Shown here: positions 1 through 7,196 of the stretch, one piece after another
Numbering within the stretch: position 1 is the stretch's first letter
Layout: each line of letters opens with the position of its first letter
NCBI GenBank assembly: GCA_964194535.1
Contig: CAXMMX010000038.1
Coordinates: forward strand, 1-23,222
Direction of reading: 5' to 3'
DNA length: 23,222 nt
Origin: UBA2767 sp964194535
Lineage (GTDB): Bacteria > Pseudomonadota > Alphaproteobacteria > Rhizobiales > Methyloligellaceae
Notes under the pieces: model-generated
The model's input: only the letters and a program-made list of their open reading frames with translations
What the model was told of the DNA's origin: nothing
Databases searched by the model: none
Translations under genes and position numbers: made by a program

Positions 1-2
1 AA

Positions 3-557
3 AGCGCTAACTATCGCGACAGCCTCGTACTGAAATTTGCCTCCGCAAATACCGAAGAGGGGATTCAACGGTTTCTATCGGACTACGGCATGCCTCACGA
101 GGGCAAAGTTACCCCTGAGGGAACGCCTTATGTGGATGATGACCCCCACACCGTTTTGTACAGGTTAACTCAGCCTGAGGGGACGGTGCTGGAGGAGATT
201 CTATGGGACCAGGCTGAAATACGAAAACTCGTTCAATCAAAGTCAACTTCAAACTTCGCCGATCAATTTGCAGCTTTGGTGAAAATGAGAATACCGTCGC
301 CCAAGAAAGGACAGCAGCCGGGGCTGTTATTACAGCCCAACTCTCTTTTCGAGTTTATGAAAATAGAGGCGGCGTTAATTGTGTGCGGTCATGCAGAAGT
401 GACCACATGCCCTCATTGCGGCGGCTTCTATGTCATGGGTGGTGAAAAAGCCAAGCGCACAGATTCAAAATATTGCTCCCCCCGGTGTCGGCTCGCGGCG
501 CACCGGAAAAGAAAAAAGGCTGCCAGCAAAAAGCCCCGTAAACGAGTGAAGAAATAG
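3..557 (+). CDS. Zinc-finger protein of the integrated element, 5' end outside window
   Basis: The reading frame is open from base 3 without a stop, so the ATG at 90 (which has no Shine-Dalgarno) is probably internal and the gene enters from the left; 184 codons are visible. The C-terminal part carries a CPHC knuckle followed about 18 residues later by YCSPRC and a very basic tail (RLAAHRKRKKAASKKPRKR). This C-x2-C ... YCS-x2-C-R pattern resembles the CGNR-type zinc finger found at the C-terminus of many small DNA-binding proteins. It ends 14 bases before the integrase, so the two are probably co-transcribed. Nucleic-acid binding is inferred from the Cys pairs and basic tail; its actual role (regulator, excision helper or cargo) is not shown. 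The N-terminal visible part matches no family I recognise. Confidence 0.75.
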   Translation, partial: SANYRDSLVLKFASANTEEGIQRFLSDYGMPHEGKVTPEGTPYVDDDPHTVLYRLTQPEGTVLEEILWDQAEIRKLVQSKSTSNFADQFAALVKMRIPSPKKGQQPGLLLQPNSLFEFMKIEAALIVCGHAEVTTCPHCGGFYVMGGEKAKRTDSKYCSPRCRLAAHRKRKKAASKKPRKRVKK

Positions 558-566
558 AAAGGAGGT
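558..566 (+). promoter_or_regulatory. Strong Shine-Dalgarno of the integrase gene
   Basis: AAAGGAGGT lies five bases before the ATG at 572 and immediately after the stop of the zinc-finger gene. It fixes the integrase start and suggests that the two genes share one message. Confidence 0.8.
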
Positions 567-571
567 AGACC

Positions 572-1741
572 ATGTCAGTGAGAAAGCGAGTATGGAAAAC
601 CGAGAAAGGCGAGGCACGTATCGCCTGGGTGGTTGATTACACCGATCAGTCAGGCACGCGCCACATAAAGACGTTCAAACGGAAAAAGGATGCGGATGTA
701 TGGTCCAACAAAACAAGCGTTCAAATTCTTGAGGGCACGCACGTCGCTGACAGCGTTAGCATTACAGTTGGGGAAGCTGGAGATTTATGGATAGCTGAAG
801 CTGAGGCAGACGATCTGGAACGCTCCACAATTATGCAATATCGGTCACACCTAAATATTCACATTAAGCCGTTCCTTGGTGCCAAGCGCCTGACACAGTT
901 GAATGGTCCGGCGGTCAAAGCCTTCAAGGATAAGCTTCGTGAAGAAGGGCGTTCAAAGGTCATGGTGAGCAAAGTTCTCAGAAGTCTCGGGTCTCTGATT
1001 TCCGAAGCTCAGGAGAGCGGCCTTGCAGCCCACAATGCAGTACGCGATTTGAGCCGGAAACGCCGCAAGGGCAAGAAGGTGCTGAACGATGCGCGTCAGA
1101 AAAACCGGCTGGCGGAGGGGAAAAATTATCCGAAGAACGAAGAGATAAAAGCCATCATCCACAACCTTGAAGGTCAATGGCGGCCTCTTATTATCACGGC
1201 GGTCTTCACGGGGCTTCGCGCTTCAGAGCTTCGAGGACTGACGTGGGCTAACATTGACTTCAAAAAGCGCAAACTCCACGTCTGCCAACGTGCCGATGCT
1301 TACAACAAGATAGGCTCACCCAAGTCTAAGTCAGCCAACCGCAAAGTGCCGCTCTCACCATTCACCCTGAACACTCTGCGCGAATGGAAACTGAAATGCC
1401 CGAAGGGAGAGCTTGATTTGGTATTTCCGAACAGCCTTGGCAATATTGCCGACCATGGCAGCATCGTTGAGCAAGGGCTACAACCGGCGCAGATACGTGC
1501 CGGTGTGGTGACGCCTGAAGGCAAGGCTAAATATCCCGGCATACACGCGCTCAGGCACTTCTACGCCTCATGGTGCATCAACAGAATTGAGGATGGTGGC
1601 ATGGGGCTGCCACCCAAGATGGTGCAGGGATATTTGGGTCATGCATCTATCACGCTCACAATGGATGTTTACGGCCATTTATTCCCCAACCCAAACATGG
1701 ATGAAGAACTGGCAGCAGCAGAGAAATTCTTGGTGGGTTAG
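572..1741 (+). CDS. Tyrosine recombinase / site-specific integrase
   Basis: Catalyses DNA strand exchange between attachment sites of a mobile element and the chromosome. At 389 residues it has the usual length and order: an N-terminal arm-type DNA-binding part (about 1-60, with FKRKKDADVW), a core-binding SAM-like domain (about 65-160) and a catalytic domain (about 185-389). The catalytic set appears complete: R216 in TGLRASELRGL, a lysine in PKSKSANRK (K251 or K253), H325 and R328 in HALRHFY, H357 in LGHAS and the nucleophile Y367 in MDVYGHL. The start is set by an excellent Shine-Dalgarno. The gene is the last of its element, with its 3' end facing the chromosome. Base composition to the left of about 1780 looks less GC-rich than the rest of the window, which fits recent acquisition. 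It looks intact. Confidence 0.95.
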   Translation: MSVRKRVWKTEKGEARIAWVVDYTDQSGTRHIKTFKRKKDADVWSNKTSVQILEGTHVADSVSITVGEAGDLWIAEAEADDLERSTIMQYRSHLNIHIKPFLGAKRLTQLNGPAVKAFKDKLREEGRSKVMVSKVLRSLGSLISEAQESGLAAHNAVRDLSRKRRKGKKVLNDARQKNRLAEGKNYPKNEEIKAIIHNLEGQWRPLIITAVFTGLRASELRGLTWANIDFKKRKLHVCQRADAYNKIGSPKSKSANRKVPLSPFTLNTLREWKLKCPKGELDLVFPNSLGNIADHGSIVEQGLQPAQIRAGVVTPEGKAKYPGIHALRHFYASWCINRIEDGGMGLPPKMVQGYLGHASITLTMDVYGHLFPNPNMDEELAAAEKFLVG

Positions 1742-2064
1742 GCGCGACACATACGCGACATATATGCAAATAATACAACAATATCAACACGGGCAAGCGG
1801 ACTGATAGTCCATCGGGTCGGTGCTGCGGGTGGTCTCAGCCATTGCTTTTTACACGGTTCATTCGACGAATTTGAACGAGTATAAATAAACCGTCACCAT
1901 TAAGCCAAGTCTATCCCTGGACCATCAAGGCCCTGAGGCGGGTGCGATTAACGGATACCGGATGCTGACCGTTGCCGCTGTCTCCTCCGCGACGAAAATT
2001 GGCATGACATCTATAATTCGCCACGGCTAGAGTCAGCGGCGAAACAACAGGGACACAAACTCCA
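1742..2064. other. Intergenic region: probable element/chromosome junction and MFS promoter region
   Basis: There is no convincing gene here. Just after the integrase is a short imperfect repeat (GCGACACATA / GCGACATATA, from 1744) of the size of arm-type recombinase sites. On the minus strand 1784-1843 reads MAETTRSTDPMDYQSACPC followed by a stop; this could be the cut-off start of a chromosomal gene broken by integration, or chance. A near-palindrome lies at 1857-1877. TATAAT at 2012-2017, 47 bases before the MFS start, is a good -10 element but has no good -35 partner. No attachment core can be named without the other end of the element. Confidence 0.5.
1857..1877. repeat. Near-palindrome in the junction region, possible operator
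   Basis: ATTCG-A-CGAAT (1861-1871) is a perfect 11-base palindrome, and it is flanked by GTTC (1857-1860) and GAAC (1874-1877), which also pair if two T residues are skipped. No T-run follows, so it is not a terminator. It could be a regulator site, but nothing shows which protein would bind. Confidence 0.35.
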
Positions 2065-3273
2065 ATGACATATTCGCGGCTCCACTTTGCTTTTTTGAAC
2101 ATCGGCCACTTTCTCGATCATTTCTTCATGCTCGTCTTCGCCACCGTGGCTGCGCTGACGCTCACATCGGAGTGGGGCATGAGCTATGGCGAGTTGATCC
2201 CCTATGCCACGCCGGGTTTCATTGCCTTTGGCATGTTTGCGCTGCCGGCGGGCTGGATTGCGGATAAATGGAGCCGGTACGGCATGATGGCGATGTTCTT
2301 CATTGGCATCGGCGCCTGTTCGATACTGACAGCTCTTGCCACGACACCGCTGCAAATGGGCATGGCGCTGTTCGCCTTGGGTGTTTTCGCGGCGATCTAT
2401 CACCCCGTCGGCATCCCTCTCGTCATCGAGGGAAATACCAGCGGCAAAACCGGCATGCCCATCGCCATCAACGGCGTTTACGGAAATCTGGGCGTCGCCA
2501 GCGCGGCCCTCATCACCGGCTTCATGATCGACAATGTGGGCTGGCGCGAAGCCTTTGTCTGGCCCGGCCTGTTCTCAATTGCACTCGGCCTCATCTATCT
2601 CTGGCTGATAGCAAAGATGCCCCGGACTTCAGGCGCGAGCGCGCCGAAGAAAAGCGCGAAAGCAAAACGCAACTACCAGGGCGTGCCTCTGATCCGTATT
2701 TTTGCAATCATCCTGATGACAACGGCACTCGGCGGCATCGTCTTCCAGTCCACCACATTCGCACTGCCCAAGGTCTTTGACGAACGCCTCGACGGAATGG
2801 CGCTCTCGGCCACGCTGGTGGGCTGGTACGCATTCCTGGTGTTCGCACTGGCCGCGCTCGCGCAGCTGGTTGTCGGGTATCTGCTCGACCGTCATTCGGC
2901 GCGAAGCGTGTTCATCGGCGTCGCGTCGCTTCAGGCCATCTTCTTCGCGCTGATGCCCGGGCTTCATGACTGGGCCGCGCTTGTCGTCGCCGTTGCCTTC
3001 ATGCTGGCAGCGTTTGGGCAAATCCCCATCAACGACGTGCTGGTGGGAAGATTGACCACGAGCGAGTGGCGCAGCCGTGTTTTTGCCTGCCGCTATATCG
3101 TGACTTTTTCCGCGCTCGCTGCCTCGATCCCGATGATCGCCTGGATTCACGCCAGTTGGGGTTTTGACCGGCTGTTCATGCTGCTGGCGGTGGTGGCGTC
3201 GTTCATCCTGCTCGCCGTCCTCATGCTGCCAAAAGCTATTCCGGCGCGCGTGCAAAGCGCGGCCGCGGAGTAG
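2065..3273 (+). CDS. MFS transporter
   Basis: A 402-residue inner-membrane carrier of the major facilitator superfamily with about twelve hydrophobic segments in two halves. A hydrophilic, lysine-rich central loop (around residues 187-205, SGASAPKKSAKAKRN) separates them. The loop between segments 2 and 3 has the MFS signature in the form AGWIADKWSRYGMM, and the motif AAIYHPVGIPLV in segment 4 resembles the fosmidomycin-resistance (Fsr) type of MFS exporter. The substrate is unknown; drug or metabolite export is a family-level guess. The start has only a modest Shine-Dalgarno (AGGGA), but no better in-frame start exists. It is the first clearly chromosomal gene after the mobile element and appears to stand alone. 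Confidence 0.88.
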   Translation: MTYSRLHFAFLNIGHFLDHFFMLVFATVAALTLTSEWGMSYGELIPYATPGFIAFGMFALPAGWIADKWSRYGMMAMFFIGIGACSILTALATTPLQMGMALFALGVFAAIYHPVGIPLVIEGNTSGKTGMPIAINGVYGNLGVASAALITGFMIDNVGWREAFVWPGLFSIALGLIYLWLIAKMPRTSGASAPKKSAKAKRNYQGVPLIRIFAIILMTTALGGIVFQSTTFALPKVFDERLDGMALSATLVGWYAFLVFALAALAQLVVGYLLDRHSARSVFIGVASLQAIFFALMPGLHDWAALVVAVAFMLAAFGQIPINDVLVGRLTTSEWRSRVFACRYIVTFSALAASIPMIAWIHASWGFDRLFMLLAVVASFILLAVLMLPKAIPARVQSAAAE

Positions 3274-3478
3274 CCCGCCAAGTCCTGGATTTATTTCAGG
3301 TTCGGGGCAGCCGAAACCCTCTGGAAAGGCACCACGAGACGGAAGCGCAGCTCATGCACTTCCGGGTCTCTCCAGTCAAATACTTCCCGCAGCAACGGAT
3401 TTGTGGATGTCACACCGTACAACCTCCAGAGCGTGGCCCAGACACGGGCTGCTCCTAAAACTTCCAAGGAGAATATTG

Positions 3479-4102
3479 ATGCGTAAAGGGACCAAAATTG
3501 CACTGGCCGCATCCGCCATTGCCATCGTTGGCGCTGCTGGACTTTCAAGCATGGCTTCGGCCGAATATCGCGGTTCAAGTGGCTGGGGCCATCACTCAGG
3601 CGGCAATAATTCCGAAGGCCGCGGCTGGGGTCATCACCGGCGCGGACGTCATGGAAAAGGCCATAAAGGCTGGGGCATGTATGGGATGATGAAGCGTTTC
3701 GACACGAATGAAGACGGCAAACTCACCCAGGAAGAGTTGGACGGAGCCCGCAATAAACTTCTCAGCGACCATGACGGCGACAAGGACGGAAAGTTGACGC
3801 TGGCCGAGTTCGAGAAGCTCTGGCTTGAAGTGAAACGCCAACGCATGGTGCGCAGCTTTCAGCGCATCGACAAGGACGGCGATGCGTCGATCACTCTCGA
3901 TGAATTCCTGAAACCCTATTCAAGGATTGTCGAGCGGATGGACCGCAATGACGATGGCGTGCTCGATCTTCAAGACCACCGCCATCGCGGCTGGCGCGGT
4001 CGTGGCCAGCATATGATGGATGGCGAGCATCATCGCGGAGGTGACGGCGATGACAAAGATAAACGTCCCCATAAAGGCGGCGGCATGGGTCCGCGCGGGT
4101 AA
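3479..4102 (+). CDS. Secreted four-EF-hand calcium-binding protein
   Basis: 207 residues. The start at 3479 is chosen because AAGGAG lies seven bases upstream and a signal peptide begins there (MRKGTKIALAASAIAIVGAA, cut probable after SMASA, near residue 28); the longer open frame upstream is not supported. A Gly/His/Arg-rich linker (30-72) precedes four EF-hand loops: D75-E86, D99-E110, D131-E142 and D155-D166, the last with Asp instead of Glu at position 12. The tail (167-207) is again rich in Gly, His, Asp and Lys. Expected to bind Ca2+ in the periplasm or outside the cell. The His-rich parts could also hold transition metals, which is inference. It is a single-gene unit closed by a terminator at 4221. 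Confidence 0.88.
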   Translation: MRKGTKIALAASAIAIVGAAGLSSMASAEYRGSSGWGHHSGGNNSEGRGWGHHRRGRHGKGHKGWGMYGMMKRFDTNEDGKLTQEELDGARNKLLSDHDGDKDGKLTLAEFEKLWLEVKRQRMVRSFQRIDKDGDASITLDEFLKPYSRIVERMDRNDDGVLDLQDHRHRGWRGRGQHMMDGEHHRGGDGDDKDKRPHKGGGMGPRG

Positions 4103-4220
4103 GGTTGAATATCATATCGCTCACGGCTGTTCCTCGCCCACCAGGCTCGGGCCTGTGCGGGCGCGCCCTAACGAGCGGGCTTCAATGGCCAGTTGTTTTT
4201 ATCACGAAGTTTTCTGCGGA

Positions 4221-4252
4221 GGCGGCGCTCTCAGGGCGTCGCCTTTTTCTTT
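4221..4252 (+). terminator. Rho-independent terminator of the EF-hand gene
   Basis: GGCGGCGC (4221-4228) pairs with GCGTCGCC (4236-4243) through eight base pairs including one G-U, with a seven-base loop. It is followed directly by TTTTTCTTT. The T-run is on the plus strand only, so it serves the EF-hand gene and not the converging DUF1194 gene. Confidence 0.85.
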
Positions 4253-4263
4253 AAAAATGTCAT

Positions 4264-5022
4264 TCAGGGGCGCGCCGTCACCAGTCTCGGCTGAGGCCCC
4301 AGCGCAATATTGATCGAGATTTCCCGCAGCAACTTGTTGCGCGTGCCTATCACAATATCTGCGTAATCGTTTACGGACATGACAAAGGCGCCCGCCCCGC
4401 CGATGACATTCTCCACGAAATAGAGATGCAGGAACGGCTCGTCGGTTAAAATGGTGAGCCCGTTCACGGTGATGCCTTCGTCCGTCACCATATCGCGCAC
4501 CAGCACCGGCGGGATGCCGGAATTGTTGGAGCCGTCTCCCGACACGTCTATGGACTTGCGCCTGCCCAAGAATCTGTTCCGCCTGATGAGCCGCTCCGAG
4601 TATTGGAGCACGCCGCCAATTCCTGTGCTGTCGGCAAAACTGCGGCTGGGAGCAGCGGCGATGGCATCAGAAAAAGCATGCGCGGAATTTTCGTTCGTCA
4701 GCACCGTCCAGGGCACGATCTGCGCCTGATCGTTGACCGAGCTCCAATGCACGACCGTGGCCGCCACGCCGCCAACAGCGCTGGTGCCGATAATTGCGGC
4801 AATCACCGCCGGATCCCGGAAGGCCTGGATCAGCCCTTCGATCTGGAGTTGATACTCGTTGCTGTCTACGCTGCCGGAAGTATCTACCGCGAGCACCAGT
4901 TCAAGATCGACCCGTTTCATTGACTGCGCGCGCGCAACCCCGTGAGACGTCAAAAGCGCGCCGCACAGAACAGCCAGAAATATCCATGTCGCGGACAGAT
5001 GTTTGTTGCGCATCTTTTTCAT
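4264..5022 (-). CDS. DUF1194 (von Willebrand factor A-like) secreted protein
   Basis: 252 residues with a signal peptide (hydrophobic 11-27, cleavage probably after VARA, residue 32). The mature part opens with VDLELVLAVDTSGSVDSNEY, the DUF1194 form of a VWA domain; D47, S49 and S51 form the DxSxS metal site. Later landmarks that fit are DSTGIGG (second metal loop) and IDVSGDGSNNSG. DUF1194 proteins are common in alphaproteobacteria, have no firmly known role, and probably bind a partner protein through a metal-dependent surface. There is no clear Shine-Dalgarno; M4 is an alternative start four codons from the N-terminus. It is transcribed away from the hydroxylase gene and converges with the EF-hand gene. 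Confidence 0.9.
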   Translation of the reverse strand: MKKMRNKHLSATWIFLAVLCGALLTSHGVARAQSMKRVDLELVLAVDTSGSVDSNEYQLQIEGLIQAFRDPAVIAAIIGTSAVGGVAATVVHWSSVNDQAQIVPWTVLTNENSAHAFSDAIAAAPSRSFADSTGIGGVLQYSERLIRRNRFLGRRKSIDVSGDGSNNSGIPPVLVRDMVTDEGITVNGLTILTDEPFLHLYFVENVIGGAGAFVMSVNDYADIVIGTRNKLLREISINIALGPQPRLVTARP

Positions 5023-5125
5023 GGCGTAAACATTACCGGTTCAGCTCGGGTGTGGTAAAGCAATGGTGATGAACAGAAGGTGATCTGTGGGTGAAAAAAC
5101 CGCATCACCAGGTCCTTTCTCGCCG

Positions 5126-5131
5126 TATAGA
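5126..5131 (+). promoter_or_regulatory. Candidate -10 element, possibly giving a leaderless message
   Basis: TATAGA ends nine bases before the ATG at 5140, so transcription would begin at or next to the start codon. The gene lacks a Shine-Dalgarno, which fits leaderless translation. No good -35 is visible at the usual distance. Confidence 0.3.
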
Positions 5132-5139
5132 CTGGCGCC

Positions 5140-5991
5140 ATGGATATTTTAAACGCAATCGGTGAAGCACCCCTGAGGCTGGCGGCCTTTATCGGCATAT
5201 TCGTGGCGATGGCGCTGCTGGAGCTTGCCTTGCCGCGGCGTGTGCCGGGTCAGGGAAAAGCTACGCGCTGGTTCACCAACCTGATGATCGCCGGGATCGA
5301 CAGCCTCATCATAAGGACGATGGCAATGCTGGCCGCCCCCATCGCCGCCGTCTCTGCGGCGGCCTGGGCGCAGGCGCAGGGTTGGGGTTTGCTGAACTGG
5401 TTCGAAGCACCCGGCTGGCTCGAAGTCCTCATGGCCATGATCATCCTCGATCTGGCGATTTACGCCCAGCACATCGTCTCGCACAAAGTTCCGCTGCTGT
5501 GGCGGCTCCACAAGGTCCATCACACGGATGTGGATTTCGACGTCACCACCGCGGTGCGGTTCCACCCGGTTGAAATCGCCCTCTCAATGGTGTGGAAGAT
5601 TATCGTGGTTCTGACCCTCGGCGCATCGCCGTGGGCGGTCGTGCTGTTCGAGGTCACGCTCAATGGCTGCGCCATGTTCAACCACGCCAATATTGCGCTT
5701 CCGCTATGGCTCGACAGGCTGGTGCGGGCACTCATCGTTACACCGGACATGCACCGGGTGCATCACTCCATTTACCCGTCCGAACATGACACCAATTACG
5801 GCTTCAACCTGTCGCTCTGGGACCGGCTGTTCGGAACTTATACGGCCCAGCCCCGCGACGGGCATCTGGCCATGACAATCGGCCAGAAAAACCATCTGGA
5901 TGAAAATCCGAAAAAGCTCATCTGGAGCCTGATGCTGCCCTTCAGGCAGATAAAGCGCGCCTCGGATCAGAAAAAACTCAAGGGGAAATAA
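5140..5991 (+). CDS. Sterol desaturase / fatty acid hydroxylase superfamily protein
   Basis: A 283-residue membrane di-iron enzyme. The eight-plus-histidine pattern of the superfamily is complete: H111-IVS-H115, H124-KV-HH (127, 128), H142 in RFHP, H182 in FNHAN, and H205-RV-HH (208, 209) followed by H216 in EHDTNYG. Hydrophobic segments lie at about 12-30, 45-75, 92-110 and 148-175. Members hydroxylate or desaturate lipids such as sterols, hopanoids, carotenoids or fatty acids using O2; the substrate here cannot be told. The last 25 bases overlap the end of the solute-binding protein gene on the other strand. There is no Shine-Dalgarno. Confidence 0.92.
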   Translation: MDILNAIGEAPLRLAAFIGIFVAMALLELALPRRVPGQGKATRWFTNLMIAGIDSLIIRTMAMLAAPIAAVSAAAWAQAQGWGLLNWFEAPGWLEVLMAMIILDLAIYAQHIVSHKVPLLWRLHKVHHTDVDFDVTTAVRFHPVEIALSMVWKIIVVLTLGASPWAVVLFEVTLNGCAMFNHANIALPLWLDRLVRALIVTPDMHRVHHSIYPSEHDTNYGFNLSLWDRLFGTYTAQPRDGHLAMTIGQKNHLDENPKKLIWSLMLPFRQIKRASDQKKLKGK

Positions 5992-6821
5992 CGCAGATAT
6001 AGTTCCTCGAAGCGCCCCTCGCTGCGCGCCAGATGTAGTCCGTAATTCAAAGCATCGCGCAGTTTGCGGTTGCCCTTTCGAACGGCAATGCCGACACCCT
6101 CGCCGAAATACTTGCTCTCGGTGAAAGGTCCGCCACGAAATTCACAGCACTCCACGGACAAGGTTCCGTTCAGCCAGAACATCAGCGAGACACCATCGCC
6201 AAACAGGAAATCGATCTTGCCCTCGCGCAAGGAGGATCTGGCTTCATCCGTGGTGTCATAGGCAACCACGGCCGAATGGGTGAAAAAATCTCCCAGATAA
6301 GCCTCGTGGGCCGTACCGCCAATCACGCCGATCTTTTTGCCCGAAAGGGTCTCGGGCGTGATGGCCTTTACCGGATTGGCCTTGAGCGCGGCGAACCGCG
6401 CCGGCGTGTGGTAATAGCTGTCGGTGAAATCAGCCTGCTGCAGGGTTTCTTCACTGACGCGGATGGAGGCAATCACCGCGTCCGTCTCGCCATCCTTGAG
6501 CGAAGACAGAAGTCTGTTCCATGACACTGTGCGGATTGAGCACTCAACGGACAACTCATCACAGATGGTACGCATCAGATCGACATTGAACCCGGTCAAC
6601 TCCCCCTCTTCGTCAAGATAGTTGAACGGCGGGTAATCATTGTCGGTCACAAAGCGGATATGATCGAGATCGACAAGGTCGGGCTTGGGGATACGCAGGA
6701 TGTTTTCCTGCACCTCCACACCCTCCTGGGACGCCGGCTCCTGCGCGCGGGCGGGAGCCGGCGCCAGAACGCAGAGAACAACCACGGCACACAGCGCCCA
6801 GAGCTGAAATTTGAGATTCAT
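5967..6821 (-). CDS. Periplasmic solute-binding protein, polar amino-acid type (SBP family 3)
   Basis: 284 residues from the ATG at 6821. This start is preferred over an in-frame ATG 53 codons upstream because a classic signal peptide begins here (MNLKFQLWALCAVVVLCVLA, cut after ARA before QEP). The mature protein shows the SBP-3 fold: DNDYPPFNYLDEEGELTGFNVDL near its start, ASIRVSEETLQQADFTDSYY (binding-lobe signature), then LSGKKIGVIGGTAHE and KIDFLFGDG in the second lobe. It should bind an amino acid or similar small molecule outside the inner membrane. No permease or ATPase gene is next to it, so its transporter lies elsewhere or it works as a sensor subunit. Two adjacent Cys (SVECCEF) are unusual. 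Confidence 0.88.
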   Translation of the reverse strand: MNLKFQLWALCAVVVLCVLAPAPARAQEPASQEGVEVQENILRIPKPDLVDLDHIRFVTDNDYPPFNYLDEEGELTGFNVDLMRTICDELSVECSIRTVSWNRLLSSLKDGETDAVIASIRVSEETLQQADFTDSYYHTPARFAALKANPVKAITPETLSGKKIGVIGGTAHEAYLGDFFTHSAVVAYDTTDEARSSLREGKIDFLFGDGVSLMFWLNGTLSVECCEFRGGPFTESKYFGEGVGIAVRKGNRKLRDALNYGLHLARSEGRFEELYLRYFPLSFF

Positions 6822-6879
6822 AGCTGGGCATAATACCGCTCGCTCCGCCGCCCGCAAGTGGCGAGATGGGCAAGCATTG

Positions 6880-7023
6880 GAGATCAAGAAGTAGAAATTA
6901 CTGATAGAATAGATCGCCCTTAGGCTAATTTTATTATCTATTATAGGTTGTAATACATATACTACAGGTTGTTTTTTCAATAAGATATTGCGCTTCGTTA
7001 CATTATATTGCGATTCGTTACAT
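6880..7023. other. AT-rich stretch with short direct repeats upstream of the binding-protein gene
   Basis: This stretch is visibly much richer in A and T than the flanking coding DNA. It contains AGGTTGT at 6945 and again at 6966, then a 19-base repeat pair from 6985. Repeat starts are spaced 21, 19 and 20 bases apart, about two helical turns. It lies in the 5' region of the minus-strand binding-protein gene, so it may hold that gene's promoter and operators; it also abuts a gene remnant, so it may be a recombination scar. Confidence 0.45.
6985..7023. repeat. 19-base tandem direct repeat, two copies
   Basis: ATATTGCGCTTCGTTACAT (6985-7003) is repeated as ATATTGCGATTCGTTACAT (7005-7023), with one mismatch and a one-base gap, giving a period of 20. 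Two copies on the same face of the helix would suit a regulator bound twice. Confidence 0.75.
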
Positions 7024-7024
7024 A

Positions 7025-7138
7025 TTCGCCGCCTACCGCGCGCTCGGGCAGATCATCACCCGGCCGTTTCACTGGGAGAAGACGGAACACGGGGTGAGCC
7101 GGTACGTGGACAAATCCACAGGCCCCACACGGCCATGA
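7025..7138 (+). pseudogene. Remnant: C-terminal end of a family 2 glycosyltransferase
   Basis: Reading from 7025, 37 codons before a TGA give FAAYRALGQIITRPFHWEKT and then EHGVSRYVDKSTGPTRP. The pattern A-x-RAL-x-Q-(I/L)-(I/V)-x-RPF-x-WEKT-x-HG is, as I recognise it, the conserved C-terminal end of membrane glycosyltransferases (GT2, polysaccharide synthases) of alphaproteobacteria. Upstream of 7025 the sequence changes abruptly to AT-rich repeats and the frame no longer encodes anything like a transmembrane glycosyltransferase. There is no start codon or Shine-Dalgarno for this piece. I read it as a gene fragment left by deletion or rearrangement. Confidence 0.65.
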
Positions 7139-7152
7139 GGCAATCAAAATAG

Positions 7153-7158
7153 TATAAT
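7153..7158 (+). promoter_or_regulatory. Candidate -10 element of the ABM gene
   Basis: A perfect TATAAT lies 38 bases before the ATG at 7197. The region 17 bases upstream (CGGCCA) does not resemble a -35, so this is a partial promoter call. Confidence 0.4.
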
Positions 7159-7196
7159 GAGCTTCGCGATGTGGTGGCCTGTTAGGGAGCAATGTG

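Noticed and set aside
2629..3255. Long minus-strand open frame inside the MFS gene
   Set aside because: It is a shadow of the MFS coding strand: highly charged, no family resemblance, no ribosome site.
3164..3478. Long upstream extension of the EF-hand frame, overlapping the MFS gene end
   Set aside because: It runs in another frame across the MFS 3' end and the intergenic region. The Shine-Dalgarno and signal peptide at 3479 mark the true start.
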